From the NCBI RefSeq assembly GCF_000142905.1, contig NW_013657653.1:157649-221648 (forward strand): 64,000 nucleotides of DNA, given 5' to 3'. The stretch comes from Thecamonas trahens ATCC 50062. Taxonomy: Eukaryota; Apusozoa; Apusomonadida; Apusomonadidae. The position numbers were made by a program, and so were the translations under genes. The first letter of the stretch is position 1. Each line of letters opens with the position of its first letter. The notes under the pieces were generated by a model. That model was given only the letters and a program-made list of their open reading frames with translations, was not told the origin of the DNA and searched no databases. Positions 33,883-44,871 of this stretch are shown here, in pieces.

Positions 33883-34067
33883 GGCTCTACCAGAGTTGGG
33901 TGTCCTGACCGCCGAGTGTGCCAAAATGGAAGTTTCCGCCAGCCGCACCCGTGCCACGGCGCGCCGCGTTGCCTGCCACAGTCAACGCGCGCAGCAAACT
34001 TTGGCTTTGTTCTCATCCGGCAATACGCTCCACACGATTGCCGGGCTTCCACTCGGCTCTAGCTGCG

Positions 34068-34937
34068 CTAAGTGGTGGGCCACGAGATCGTTGCGCCACT
34101 GGCCGGCTCGGCGTCGATGGCGACGAGCGGACTTGCTTCTGGGGCGCTGCTGGTAAAGAGGGCGAGGAGAACCTTGGCAGACGATGGATGCGCACGCCCT
34201 AGCGTAGCATGCTTGCGGGCAATGCTTGCCGCACGGTCCCACGTGTGCTTGTCCGGCGGCCCACAAGTGGCGGTGAGGCAGGCCGTGATGACGGCCGGGA
34301 GCTGCAGCGCGCAAGCGAGAAGGAGCGCTTGATCGACAGCGTGCGGCGGCGCGGCAGCTTCGGCGCTAGTCACGAGCCAGATGGCCAGCTCGGCGTCGCC
34401 AGCAAGGACGGCAAGTGCCGCAAGCGTCAGTGCGCTGCCTCCGAACGGTCCCAGCTCGGCGAGAGCTGCGGCGGTGGCCGGCGTGCGTTCGACGGCAACG
34501 GTTGCGTCGAGGCGGGTGAGCCTCGCGGCGAGGCGGAAGCGATCGGCAGCAATACCAAGCCATGCACCAGCGGCAACATCCACCAGCCGCGATGGGCAGT
34601 CGTACCAGAACTCACGGCCGGAGCGCAGGTCGTCGGCCGAGCCGAGCCAGGCCCAGTCGTCGGCGCCCGCCGTCGTCGGCGCGGTCGCAGGCACGTACTC
34701 GGCAAGGAGGGGCGTTCTTACCAGGCAGTACTCGGCGCCGGCCCACAATCCATGCGCAATGCATGCGTCGTATCCAATCGTCGCGTGCACCCGCGCGTAC
34801 TCGAGCCGCGAGCCGAGGAGGGTGGTGTGGAGCCGGCGGCAGGTGCTCGCCAGCGCCACCACGTCGCGCGGCGGCAGGAGACCCAGGCCATGGACAATCA
34901 GAATGAGCACCTCGTCCGGTAGCGCGAGGAGATCCAT
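34068..34937 (-). CDS. F-box-like protein
   Basis: The ATG at 34937 gives 289 residues. The first 40 match an F-box (LLALPDEVLILIVHGL, then VVALASTCRRLHTTLLG), the SKP1-binding segment of SCF ubiquitin ligases. The rest is Ala/Leu-rich, with helical stretches at residues 160-250 that vaguely recall ankyrin-like repeats (TLAALAVLAGDAELAIWLV) but do not hold a full consensus. The product would be a substrate-recognition subunit, target unknown. The frame is open upstream to 35363, but that part is not conserved-looking. The 3' end lies 185 bp from the start of the HNH gene on the same strand. Confidence 0.75.
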   Translation of the reverse strand: MDLLALPDEVLILIVHGLGLLPPRDVVALASTCRRLHTTLLGSRLEYARVHATIGYDACIAHGLWAGAEYCLVRTPLLAEYVPATAPTTAGADDWAWLGSADDLRSGREFWYDCPSRLVDVAAGAWLGIAADRFRLAARLTRLDATVAVERTPATAAALAELGPFGGSALTLAALAVLAGDAELAIWLVTSAEAAAPPHAVDQALLLACALQLPAVITACLTATCGPPDKHTWDRAASIARKHATLGRAHPSSAKVLLALFTSSAPEASPLVAIDAEPASGATISWPTT

Positions 34938-35485
34938 GTCAACAAAAAGGAGCCTTGAGCAGGCGATGCAAGTGCGATTGGCCGAGAGCGCTGATGCCCT
35001 CGTCGCGCCGCTTGCCCGCGCTCCAGCCCCTCGCTCGTCCCGCACCACGCTGTGGCGAAACATGTCGAACCATCTGCAAATTGGGTTGGGTAGAGCCAGG
35101 CCGACATCGTGCCGACATCGTGCAGGCCGAGCCAGACGGTACCAAAGACGGCACAAGGGGGGGGGGACAGGGAGGCGGGGCGAAGGGAAGAGGCTGGCGG
35201 CTGGCCCAAGCCCAGGCAAGGCCATCGAGTCTGCGAGTCTGCGGCAGCTAGCTCCACTCTCCCGTTGTCTGTCACCTGTTCTCCCGCGGCCCGCGGTAGA
35301 TGCCACTCGACCGCCCACCCAAAGCTGACTGCCGACCGCCGACCGCCCCGCTGACGCTTGCAAGCCATCGACCGCCCGCGCCAGTTTCTACCACCACCAC
35401 ACCTCCCCCACCTCCCCTCCTCCCTCCCCCCCCCCCCCCCCCCCTCACCCACTGGCCGGGTGTGCTTGTCGCCGTCCCTCCAACC
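34938..35485. other. Divergent intergenic region with G and C tracts
   Basis: This 548-bp stretch separates two divergent starts. It contains a poly-G run near 35157-35165 and a poly-C run at 35426-35444 within a longer pyrimidine tract that ends 40 bp before the plus-strand ATG. No further gene is supported. Confidence 0.55.
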
Positions 35486-36010
35486 ATGGATGTGTCGTCG
35501 GACCTGTTCCTCAACCTGCGCAAGAAGGTGTATGACCACCTCCTCGGCCCGCGGCTGTACGACTCGTTCTCGCTCGACCAGTTCCGCAAGTGCTTCCCGC
35601 GGACACACCGCGACAAGAGCGACGTTGTTCTTCTGCATGAGATGTTTGTTGTCCACCGCCAGCAGGTCCGCGCACGAGTCGATAACCTCATCAAGCGCCG
35701 CTTTGCCCAGCTCGAGCGCGCTGCTCGCGCCGTCGATGTGGTCGACGTTGAGGGCCTCGCTCTCCCGGACGCGCTCGCCTTCCTCTCCGACCGCCAGGCG
35801 GCGCTGCAAGACGAAATGCGCGAGCTTGAGCGCGAGGTCGCTGCTGCCCGCAACAAGATCGCTCGCTGCGAGTCAGCACTTTCGGGCATGGGCCTCGGCG
35901 CCGGCGCCGACGCCGCCGCTGTCAACGTCCCGCATCTCGACGAGCTCCTCGCCCTCCTCACCCCGCCCGAGGCGTCGGCGTCGCCCGCGCCTCCGTCGTC
36001 GGCATCATAG
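35486..36010 (+). CDS. Small coiled-coil protein, possibly kinetochore Nnf1/PMF1-like
   Basis: The ATG at 35486 gives 174 residues. An N-terminal helix (LRKKVYDHLLGPRLYDSFSL, then KCFP) is followed by a helical segment and a coiled coil (residues 95-130, ending in EREVAAARNKIARCE). The C-terminus is Ala/Pro/Ser-rich. The helix-then-coil order and the short helical motif after the KCFP phrase loosely resemble Nnf1/PMF1 of the MIS12 kinetochore complex, but this is weak and I cannot separate it from other small coiled-coil subunits. It is convergent with UTP13 (83 bp). Confidence 0.7.
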   Translation: MDVSSDLFLNLRKKVYDHLLGPRLYDSFSLDQFRKCFPRTHRDKSDVVLLHEMFVVHRQQVRARVDNLIKRRFAQLERAARAVDVVDVEGLALPDALAFLSDRQAALQDEMRELEREVAAARNKIARCESALSGMGLGAGADAAAVNVPHLDELLALLTPPEASASPAPPSSAS

Positions 36011-36093
36011 TCCCCTCCTGCTAGAAAATCACACGTAAATGACCGTATCTGCCAACGTGGCTTCATTCATTGTGTCTCTCTGGCCAGCAGGCG

Positions 36094-38844
36094 CTACGTC
36101 CGCCGCACAGCCTGGCTCGAGCGGTGCCGGAGCGACCGTCCACGCTTGGTCTTTGTCGCCTGGGCCCGCGACGAGCTCTCGTCGTCGTCGCTGGTCGCCG
36201 CCGCGCTGTCGTCCTCGGCAGACTCGTCAGACGGGCTCGATGCGGCGTCGTCGTCGTCACTATCGTTGTCTAGCGCGCGCTTGCTGGTCGCGGCGCCTGG
36301 AGCCTCGTCGAGCGGCTGCAGCACGTCCATCTCGTTGAGCGTAATGTCGAGGAGGAATGAGGCCTGGTAGAGGCGATCGAGCCGGGCGGCATGCTTGATG
36401 GTGTACGGCTCGAGCGCGGTGAGGACGCTGCCGAGCGAGCCCTCCATGGAGCTGACCAGATCCTCGGGATCAAACGAGGTAAAGACGGCGTGCAGGAGCG
36501 ACTGGACGAGAAAGGCGTTGCGGGCTATGGTGTTCCACATCTTGGCAAAGCCGAGCAGGGTCTCGAGCTTGCCCGGCGAGAGTGGGGCAACGAGCTCGGC
36601 GAGCGCAGCGGTGCGCTCGGTCTGGTTGGCCGCTGCCGTGTCGAGCTTTTGCAGCACGCGGAGCGCGTTGCGCGGCTGCTTGAGCTCGAGCGCAAGTTCG
36701 AGCGCCTCCGAGTATTTGGAGGAGGCCAGCGCGTTGGCGAGCCGCTGCTCCTTGAGGACGACGTCCTCGGCGGCGGCAGCGGCGGCGGCGGCGACGACCG
36801 CGGTCTGGTCGCGCCAGACGGTGAGCGCAGAGTCTGCGCCGCCGGTCAGCATGTACTCGCCGTCGGCGGCGACGTCCAACGCCCAAATCTTCTCGTTGTG
36901 GGCGTCGATGGTTGCCGCGCACGACGAGGTCTTGAGAGTGAAGACCTTGACGATGCCGTCGGCGGCCGTCGTCGCCACCTGCATACCTGCCGAGACAAAG
37001 CGGACGCGAAGGACCGAGGCCGCGTGGCCCTCGAGCGTCCGCAGGCAGCTGTAGTCACGGGCCGACCAGATCTTGACGGTCTTGTCGGACGAGGCCGAGG
37101 CGAGGACACGGTCAACCCGCGAGAACTGCACATCCCAGACTCCCTTGCGGTGGCCTGAGAGCGTCGCAACCGGGTCAAGGTCCGGCAGCGACCAGACCTT
37201 GACCGTCTTGTCCTGCGAGGCCGAGGCGACCAAGCTGTCATTGGGCGCGACCGCGAGCGCGTTGATGTCCTTGGGGTGAGCGCGCGCTGTGGCCAGCGCC
37301 TCCATCACGTCACCAGTGTCGTTGACCTGCCACACCTTGAGCGTGTTGTCCTTGGAGCCGGTCACAACCTTGCCCGAGTCGCGCGAGAAGAATGTGACGG
37401 CTGAGACGGCGTCGGTGTGGCCGGCGCCGGAGGCCACCAGCTTCCCGCCGGTCATGTCCCACACCTTGACCGTCCGATCCTTGGACGCCGACGCGAGAGC
37501 GGTGCCCGACGGCGCCAGCGCAAGGCCAAACACCACGTCGTCATGGCCCTCGAGCACCGAGCTCGAACCGGTCGCCAGGTCAACCACCTTGATGACGTTA
37601 GAGTTGGAGGCAACAACCGCCTGGCGCGGCATGCCGGCTTCGTCTTCGCCCACCAGCACCGAATCCAAGATTTCGTCGTGGTAGCCGGAGAGCGTCGCGG
37701 TCAGCTGCCCGTCCGGCAGCGCGTACGTCAGCACGTCCGATTCGACCGTCGTCGACAGCAGCGCCAACGAGCCAGCCTCGCCGGCGCCGACCGCGTCGCC
37801 AGGCACCACCAGCAGCGAGGTGAGCGCAAGGTTGCCCGGCGTTGCCAGCGTCCGCACCACCTGCTGGGTCGAGAGCGACCACGCCCGGATGCAGCCCTTC
37901 TCGCCGGCGGTGAGCGCCAGGAGCCCGTCGCCGAGCTTGGCCCCCTTCTTGCCCTTCTTGCCCTTGCTCTTGCCCTTGCTCTTGCTCTTGCCACTCGTGC
38001 GATCAACAGCCTCACCGGCAGCGCTCTCGCACGCCAGCTCGCTCGCCTCAACAATGACGACGGCCTCGACAATCTCGTAGACCGGAATGGTGGCGAGCAT
38101 GCTGCGGTCGCGGACGGACCAGGCGATGATGACGCCGTCGCGCGAGGCCGAGACCATGACCGAGCCGTCGGACGAAAAGGCAATCGAGGTGACCGACGAC
38201 ATGTGGCCCTCCATCACGCCTAGGCATGACACGTTCATCATGTCCCACACCCGGATGGTACCGTCGTCGGCGCCCGAGAAGACGACCCAGGTATCCGGCT
38301 GCGGATGAAAGGCGACGGCGGTGACCATACCGCGATGGCCCTTGAAGTTGTGGGTGCAGAAGCCCTTGTCCACGTTCCAAACCCGCACCTTGCCGTCGGT
38401 CGAGCCCGTGACCGCCAGGTTGCCTGTCGGATCGAGAACGAGCGAGACCACAGGGCCGGACATGGTCTTGATCGTCCGGGTCACCGCGCCCGTCGCCACC
38501 TCGACCACCTGCAGCACGTCGAGCCGCTCGCGCGAGAAGACCACAGCACGCTCCAGCCGCGGGCCCGCTGCAAGTGCAAGCACCTCACCGGCGCCCAGCG
38601 TATGCTGCGCCTGCGTCGTTCCCGTCGCCAGCGAGACGACCGCAAAGCCGTCATCACAAGCGCACACCGCGGCGAGGCCTGCCGAGGCCTCCTCGGGCAC
38701 TTGACCGCGGAGCGCATCCTGCCGCGCCACCGCAGAGCTCACCGCCAGCGGGCCTCCCGTGTAGAACCGTGTGAAGCTCCGCTCCTTGCCAAACGCCGTC
38801 CGCAGCGCCAGCGAGCTGCCCATGAGCGCACCAGCGGCTGACAT
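36094..38844 (-). CDS. TBL3: UTP13/TBL3 WD40 protein of the small-subunit processome
   Basis: The 916-residue protein from the ATG at 38844 has two blocks of WD40 repeats (for example VRVWNVDKG, VKVWDMTGG, VKVWSLPDL, VKIWSARDY) covering roughly residues 50-680. A Lys/Gly/Ser-rich insert sits near residue 290. A helical region at 690-850 follows the pattern of the Utp13 C-terminal domain (FAKMWNTIARNAFLVQSLL). The tail is acidic then basic (DNDSDDDDAAS to RGRSLRHRSSQ), as expected for a nucleolar protein. UTP13 belongs to the UTP-B complex that starts 18S rRNA processing. It is about 100 residues longer than human TBL3 because of the insert and tail. Confidence 0.9.
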   Translation of the reverse strand: MSAAGALMGSSLALRTAFGKERSFTRFYTGGPLAVSSAVARQDALRGQVPEEASAGLAAVCACDDGFAVVSLATGTTQAQHTLGAGEVLALAAGPRLERAVVFSRERLDVLQVVEVATGAVTRTIKTMSGPVVSLVLDPTGNLAVTGSTDGKVRVWNVDKGFCTHNFKGHRGMVTAVAFHPQPDTWVVFSGADDGTIRVWDMMNVSCLGVMEGHMSSVTSIAFSSDGSVMVSASRDGVIIAWSVRDRSMLATIPVYEIVEAVVIVEASELACESAAGEAVDRTSGKSKSKGKSKGKKGKKGAKLGDGLLALTAGEKGCIRAWSLSTQQVVRTLATPGNLALTSLLVVPGDAVGAGEAGSLALLSTTVESDVLTYALPDGQLTATLSGYHDEILDSVLVGEDEAGMPRQAVVASNSNVIKVVDLATGSSSVLEGHDDVVFGLALAPSGTALASASKDRTVKVWDMTGGKLVASGAGHTDAVSAVTFFSRDSGKVVTGSKDNTLKVWQVNDTGDVMEALATARAHPKDINALAVAPNDSLVASASQDKTVKVWSLPDLDPVATLSGHRKGVWDVQFSRVDRVLASASSDKTVKIWSARDYSCLRTLEGHAASVLRVRFVSAGMQVATTAADGIVKVFTLKTSSCAATIDAHNEKIWALDVAADGEYMLTGGADSALTVWRDQTAVVAAAAAAAAEDVVLKEQRLANALASSKYSEALELALELKQPRNALRVLQKLDTAAANQTERTAALAELVAPLSPGKLETLLGFAKMWNTIARNAFLVQSLLHAVFTSFDPEDLVSSMEGSLGSVLTALEPYTIKHAARLDRLYQASFLLDITLNEMDVLQPLDEAPGAATSKRALDNDSDDDDAASSPSDESAEDDSAAATSDDDESSSRAQATKTKRGRSLRHRSSQAVRRT

Positions 38845-39504
38845 GGGGCGGATGGAAGATGGATGGGAGGCGAGTGGCCGACAACTGGAGCACTCTTGCC
38901 CAAAGCCATTCATGAACGAACCAACCGTTTGAAAGGGCACGCCCTTCCCCTCCCCCACCCGCCCTACCCATCACATATCCACATCGCCATCGCCTCTATC
39001 ACCACCCCCACCCCCGCCACCATCACCATCACGCACCTGTGTACATATCGATGGCGTCCATCAGTCGCAATGGGCTCGGGCCTCGCCCCTCAACCTCGCC
39101 ACGTCTTCCAGACGCAGTTAGGCTGCGTGATCTCCTTGCCGTGGTCGTTCGGTGAGCGGCGGCCAGCGCCACGGTTGCTGCCCTCCCGCTCGTTGGCCAC
39201 TCTCCCCACACCACCCCCGCCACACTCCACCCACTTCCCCCGCTTTAACCCCCTTCCGCGCACACACATCCATCGCCCACCCATGGCAACGCGTGTACGT
39301 CATCCACATCCGTCTGGAGTTGAACCCTGCATGCCTTCACCTCCCCACTGGGTACACTTGGGGCGAGCGCCAGAGCAAAGCAGAGGGGGCCGTTGGACTC
39401 ACGAAATTTTCAAATGTTTTGAACTGCCGCCGTCCCCCCCCCAACCCCACCCCACCCCACCCCACCATTCCCCTCCCCCTTGAGTGATCTTGCAGGCGCC
39501 GCTC
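38845..39504. other. Divergent region between UTP13 and a coiled-coil gene; possible 5' UTR intron
   Basis: The 660-bp stretch ends in a C-rich tract and TTGCAG at about 39493-39498, which looks like a 3' splice site just before the next gene's ATG at 39505. A GTGAGC donor lies near 39150, but joining it to that acceptor does not keep an ATG-initiated frame. I therefore treat it as a likely 5' UTR intron only. Confidence 0.4.
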
Positions 39505-40653
39505 ATGGAGAGCCTCAACTCGTCGCTCAACTCGTCACTCAACTCGTCGCTCAACTCGTCGCACGATCTCACGACCTCGTTCTCGGTGTTTGACGAGAAG
39601 GAGAACCCGCTGCTGATGGAGGCGACGTCGTCTCCGCACAAGGGCGGCGGCAAGTTGCGGTCGCGGCACGGCTCGCCGCACACCGGCCGTGGCTCGCCGC
39701 GGACGTGGAAGAACCAGGCCGAGGGCATGCGGTCGCGGCGTCGCGAAATGTCCAAGGACCTGCTGAACGAGTCGATCAACTCGTCGCTGGCGTCGTCGCC
39801 AGGCGAGCTGGGCAACGCGTCGATGCTCTCGGACTCGTCGGAAGGCTCGATGGACGCCTCGGCCCTCATTGCCGCCCATGAAAAGTCGGCGAGCGCGGCT
39901 AAGGGCGGCGCTGCCGCCGTGGCACTTGTCGAAAAGGCCTTCCTGGAGATGGAGTCGCAGCTGCGGGCGCTCGAGCGGCGGCCGCGCAACTCACCGCTTC
40001 GCAACGGCGGAACACCCGTCCGCGAGGCAACGCCGGCTACCCCGGGTTCGCCGTTCAAGACCGAGGTCGACAAGACCCGCCAGCTGCGCGAGGTCAATCT
40101 CGAGCTCGTCCGCGCACAAAAGGCCAAAGAGGCGGCCGAGACCGAGCTCGCCAATCTCCGCGAGCAAGTCGAGAGCCTCTCGGCCGCCAACGCCGAGAAC
40201 AAGGCCATGGTTGTCTCCCTCACCACCCAGATCTCCGATCGCATGTCGGACATCTCTGAGCTCGAGGACAAGGTCACACTCCTGCAGACGACCCTCGCCG
40301 CGCTGCAGCAGAGCGTCCGTGACGATGCCGCCAACCGGACCAACCAGCGCAAGGTCAACGCTGCGCTCAAGACCTACTTTAACCACAACGGCATGACGCC
40401 CATGACCGAGGAGGGCGAGGCCCTCATCGAGCTGCAGGCCAAGTACGACGCCATCAAGCTCCGCTACTTTTCCGTCCTCGCCCTCGCCATCAAGCTCAGC
40501 TACTCCTCGGCCGGCATCTCGATCAACAGCATGGACTCGCAGGCCGTCTTTGACGAGCTCATTGCCGATGGCGTTGACGAGGCCGAGTGGCCGCAGCGCA
40601 TCGGCATGTACTTTGAGGCCCACACCCGCACGCAGTCGGCACGCATCAACTGA
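39505..40653 (+). CDS. Coiled-coil protein with N-terminal Asn-Ser-Ser-Leu repeats
   Basis: I do not recognise a family. The 382-residue frame starts at the ATG at 39505 with four copies of a Leu-Asn-Ser-Ser unit (LNSSLNSSLNSSLNSS), echoed later by ESINSSLASS. A basic, Ser/Pro-rich stretch (residues 35-85) has SP sites that could be phosphorylated. Residues 195-290 form a coiled coil (REVNLELVRAQKAKEAAETE, then ISELEDKVTLLQTTL). The C-terminal 90 residues look globular and helical. No membrane span is visible. A cytoskeletal or scaffold role would be a guess. Confidence 0.8.
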   Translation: MESLNSSLNSSLNSSLNSSHDLTTSFSVFDEKENPLLMEATSSPHKGGGKLRSRHGSPHTGRGSPRTWKNQAEGMRSRRREMSKDLLNESINSSLASSPGELGNASMLSDSSEGSMDASALIAAHEKSASAAKGGAAAVALVEKAFLEMESQLRALERRPRNSPLRNGGTPVREATPATPGSPFKTEVDKTRQLREVNLELVRAQKAKEAAETELANLREQVESLSAANAENKAMVVSLTTQISDRMSDISELEDKVTLLQTTLAALQQSVRDDAANRTNQRKVNAALKTYFNHNGMTPMTEEGEALIELQAKYDAIKLRYFSVLALAIKLSYSSAGISINSMDSQAVFDELIADGVDEAEWPQRIGMYFEAHTRTQSARIN

Positions 40654-40907
40654 TGGGCGAGAGAGAAAGAGAGAGAGCGCTGGACAAGCATGTCCGACCC
40701 TGCGTGGCTGTACCCTTTGCGAGCCGCAGCGATGTGTCAAAGAATTAACAACATCATCCCCAAAGAATGACCGGATCAGATCACATTGGGACGTCGACGG
40801 TCCCAACTCGATCCTGATCCAGCACCAGCTTACCCTCCCCTCCTTCCCCCCCCCTCCCCTTCCCCCCTCCCCTTTCCTACACAGCCAACACCACACTACA
40901 GCACGAC

Positions 40908-42322
40908 ATGTCATCCGAGCCCGCCAGAGATTCTGCTGCCGCCTCCGCTGACACCAGCAAGTGCCCTGTGCCGCACGGTGCGCAGGGCATGCTCGACGAG
41001 ACGTAGGTTTGCGTGCGTGGCGGTGACCAGGAGGGGAGGAGCAGCAGCAGGGAGAGAGTCACTTACCACGTTGCGGGGTTGTGGCTGCTGGGGGTTGGGG
41101 GGCTGGGTTGGGGAAATGTGCGGGGAAGAACAGGAGCAAGGCTGTGCTGACCAAGCTTGCGCAGTCTCGGTCTGAGAACATCACGTCGCTCGGAGCCGAG
41201 ACCATTCACCCGTTCCTGGCGGCGCCGTCGCAGCGCGACTACACCGAGGCGTGCACGTACTGGGACTACATTCACCCAGAGACATTGACGTCGCTGCAGA
41301 GCGGGCGCGAGGGCAAGGGCCTCAATCACCATGACGAGCACCTGTTCATCATTGTCCACCAGGTCTTTGAGCTCTGGTTCAAGCAGGTCCTCCATGATCT
41401 CGACTACACCATCGAGACGCTGCTCTCGCCCGACGCCCGGCGCGACGAGTGGCATTTGGCGACGTCGCGGCTCCGGCGAGCGCACGAGATCCTGCGGATC
41501 TCGATGCCGACCTTTGAGGCGCTTGCCAAGCACCACGATCCGCAGGACTTCCTCGAGTACCGCTGGGCGCTCTCGCCGGCCTCGGGCTTCCAGTCTGCGC
41601 AGTTCCGCATTCTCGAGCTCCGCTTTGGCATCACCGAGAAGCAGCGCAAGTGCGAGTTTGTCGGCGACTACCGCGACGCGTTCATCACTAAGCTGGCCGA
41701 CAAGACGCAGGTCTTTGATGAGGCCGAGACCCAGCCAACGCTTAAGGAGGCGGTCATGAGCTGGCTCGACCGTATCGAGCTTGACCATCTCGACACCTTT
41801 TTCACCGCCTTTCTCGACGCAAAGTCTGCCGAGCACAACCACCAGATCTCCGAGCTGCGTGCGGCGCTCGACGAGCTCGACGCCGTGGCGCCGTCGATCG
41901 ACGTCGACGCCAAGCTCCTCAAGCAGATGCTCCACAAGGAGAAGCGAAACCTCGCTGCGCGCATTGAGGCCTCGACCGAGCAATGGCACGCTCTCGAGCG
42001 GTTCTACGCCGACCCGCGCCTTGGCCGCGCCCGCAAGGCTGCCACCTTCCTCCTCACCTTCCGCCACTACTCGAACTTTATCGACCTTGCCGACACCGTC
42101 CAGCACGCTCTCGACTTTGAGGCTGCCTTTGTGCTGTGGCGGACCCACCACGCTCGCATGGTCGAGCGCATGATCGGCCGCCGCCATGGCACCGGCGGCT
42201 CGTCCGGCATGGACTACCTCGACGACACCACTCGCTACCGTGTCTTTAAGGACCTTGCCTTTGTCCGTTCTATCGCCCTCCCGGCCTCGATGTTCCCGTC
42301 TGTGGTGAGTCTGTTTGATTGA
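40908..42322 (+). CDS. TDO2: Tryptophan 2,3-dioxygenase
   Basis: Two exons give 427 residues: 40908-41002 and 41134-42322, with a GTAGGT donor and an ACAG acceptor and matching phase. The enzyme opens the indole ring of tryptophan to N-formylkynurenine with a heme, the first step of the kynurenine pathway. The motif HDEHLFIIVHQVFELWFKQ carries the distal His and substrate-pocket residues. LWRTHHARMVERMIG supplies the proximal heme His, followed by the GTGGSSGMDYL loop. The length is near the usual 380-410. The first exon is Ala/Ser-rich and not conserved. Near the end, a GTGAGT follows codon FPSV, so a further short exon cannot be excluded; the family end is reached nearby. Confidence 0.93.
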
Positions 42323-42371
42323 TGGCATGATGGATGAAGCACAGCAGTACTACCCCCCTACACCGGCCCCT

Positions 42372-42391
42372 CCCCCCCCCCCCCCCCCCCC
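42372..42391. repeat. Poly-C tract between TDO and HMGR genes
   Basis: About 20 consecutive C residues in the 258-bp spacer between the two plus-strand genes, about 190 bp upstream of the HMGR start. Confidence 0.85.
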
Positions 42392-42580
42392 GCCTCCTCC
42401 TCCCGGGCACCAAGTCAGTTGAACCAGCGTTCCAATCCAATTCGCCGACATGGTGGCATCGCGAACGTCAGGCGCGTCGTATTCTGAGCTCCGACTTGGG
42501 CGGTGTCCTGTGACCGCTTCCGTCATACGCACTCTTCTCTCGAGTCCTCTGTCTTTCCCTCTTTCCCATCCCCATATACT

Positions 42581-44734
42581 ATGAGTGTGCGCGAGTTCCA
42601 ACCGCTCTTCACCTGGGTACGTCCTCTCCTTGCAACGTTGCTACCGCCGAGTCACGCAGCCGTCTTCAGCAAGGCGACGTGGCATGGCCACACCAGTTTT
42701 TGCCACTACCACGCCGGGTTCCCAAGGCCTCACCACGGGCTCTGCCCTGCTTCTCCCAGCGCACACACTCCCCCTCCCCCCCCCCTTCCTCGCAAGGTAC
42801 CACTCCTGCCAGCTAGCACAGATGTGCCATGCCGTCCGTCTGGGCCGGCTTCCCCCCCCCCCCCCCCCCCCGCCCCTGCCGTGCCGCGCCATCACGGATG
42901 GCGCCGGCAACCGTTCGTCCATTCGTCCGTTTATTACCCAATTGGGGGAGCAGCCGGCGTGGCGTGTGCGAAAAGCTTCGCTTCGAGTGTTCCATTTCGC
43001 CGGAAAATGAGCCGCCGAGCCTGCGGCGGCGGAACACCATGGGCTTGCGAAGACTCACTCACGCACCTCCTCCTCCTCCTCCCCCTCCCCCTCCCCCTTC
43101 TCACTTGGTGTTGGCATGTGTAGGGCTTCAAGTTCCACCGTTCGCAGTTCCTTGTCCCGCTTCTCTCGAACAATGTGTTCATGTCTGGCAACGAGGCCGT
43201 CAACTCGGGCACGTCGGCAGGCGGGTGGGCCGGTGACGCGCTTTCGGAGATGCTGCAGAACGAGCTGACCGAGGGCCAGAACGTGGTGCGTGCCGAGGCA
43301 CAGGCGCTGCGCGGGGCCGAGGCTGCCAAGGGCGCGATGCTGGACCAGGCTGCGGAGCTTGCGGCCAACAAGGTGCCTGCCGACCACTGCGTGGCGATGG
43401 GCGCGGATGAGGTTGAGGCACCGGCCGGCGGCGTGCGCCCGCTGGAGGTCATCTCGCAGCTGCCGACGAGCGAGCTCTCGGACGCGGAGGTGCTTGCGCT
43501 TGTGGTAGCCAAGAAGATCCCGGCGTACAAGCTGGAGAAGGTGCTGGGCGACTGCGCGCGGGCGGTTGTCATCCGGCGGATGCACCTGGAGACGCTCGGT
43601 GTGGAGCTCGAGACGCTTCCGCACGAGCACATTGATTATGCGCCGATTCAGGGTGCGTGCTGCGAGAACGTGGTTGGCTACGTCTCGCTGCCTGTGGGCA
43701 CCGCAGGCCCGCTCCTGCTGGACGGGACCGAGTACTTTGTGCCCATGGCGACCGTCGAAGGATGCCTAGTGGCGTCGACGCACCGCGGGTGCAAGGCGAT
43801 CACGCTCTCGGGCGGGGCGTCGTCGGAGCTGCTTGCCGACGGCATGACCCGTGGCCCGGTCCTCCGCATGCCGTCGCTTGCCAGCGCGGCCGAGCTCAAG
43901 AAGTTCCTCGACGATCCCGAGACGTTTGCGGCGGTGCAGGCGGCGTTCAACTCGACCTCGCGGTTTGCGCGGCTCGAGTCGGTCCAGGTCTCTGTCGCTG
44001 GCCGCACCGTCTTTGCCCGCTTCAAGGCCTTTACCGGCGATGCCATGGGGATGAACATGATCTCCAAGGGCACCAAGAAGGCGCTCGAGCTCCTCCAGGC
44101 CGAGTTCCCCGACATGATTGTGGTCTCGGTCTCGGGCAACTACTGCACCGACAAGAAGCCCGCGGCGCTGAACTGGATCAACGGCCGCGGCAAGTCGGTT
44201 TCGGTCGAGGCCACCATCTCGGCCTCGGTCGTCTCCAAGGTCCTCAAGACCTCGGTTGACGCCCTTGTTGACGTCAACATCTCCAAGAACCTCATCGGCT
44301 CGGCCATGGCTGGCTCGGTCGGCGGCTTTAACGCCCATGCCGCCAACATTGTCACCGCCATCTTCCTCGCCACTGGGCAGGACGCCGCCCAGAACGTCGA
44401 GTCATCCAACTGCATCACCCTCATGGAGAAGACTCGTGATGGCGACCTGTACATGTCGGTCACCATGCCGTCGATCGAGGTCGGCACCATCGGTGGCGGA
44501 ACCCACCTGCAGGCCCAGTCAGCCAACCTGCGCATGCTCGGCGTCAAGGGTCCCAACCGCGATGTGCCCGGCTCCAACGCCGCCACCCTCGCCCGCATCG
44601 TCGCCGCCACCGTCATGGCCGGTGAGCTCTCGCTCATTTCGGCCCTCGCCGCCGGCCAGCTTGTCCAGTCGCACATGCAGCACAACCGGTCGTCGCAGAA
44701 CCTGGCCGGGGCTGCCGCCACGGCTTCCAACTGA
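42581..44734 (+). CDS. HMGCR: HMG-CoA reductase, class I type, without a visible membrane domain
   Basis: Two exons give 548 residues: 42581-42616 (12 codons, then GTACGT) and 43124-44734 (after a TGTGTAG acceptor), joined in phase 0. The join reads [13 protein letters not shown]. The enzyme makes mevalonate from HMG-CoA with NADPH, the committed step of the mevalonate pathway. Visible motifs are [25 protein letters not shown], the GTIGGGT loop, and [12 protein letters not shown] with the catalytic His. The Ser after HNR corresponds to the AMPK-regulated Ser of animal reductases. The usual membrane-spanning, sterol-sensing N-terminus is missing; only about 100 soluble-looking residues precede the catalytic part. 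The intron carries two long C tracts. Confidence 0.93.
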
Positions 44735-44871
44735 GCGACTGCCCAAAGCCGTCGCTCCGCCTAGCCACCCGACCTTTGTCACGTAGCTTGTTGTTTTGTT
44801 GCACAAACTTCACACATACTCCACCTCTGCGCCTTGTACGCACCCCACATCTCCCCACATGCCTATCTTGC

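Noticed and set aside
39054-39155. Candidate first exon of the coiled-coil gene (ATG near 39054, GTGAGC donor near 39150)
   Set aside because: Joining this donor to the TTGCAG acceptor before 39505 does not keep the reading frame, so I left it as a possible UTR exon.
41063-42328. 421-residue open frame antisense to tryptophan 2,3-dioxygenase
   Set aside because: A shadow of the TDO exon with no recognisable domain; the sense product is a clear enzyme.
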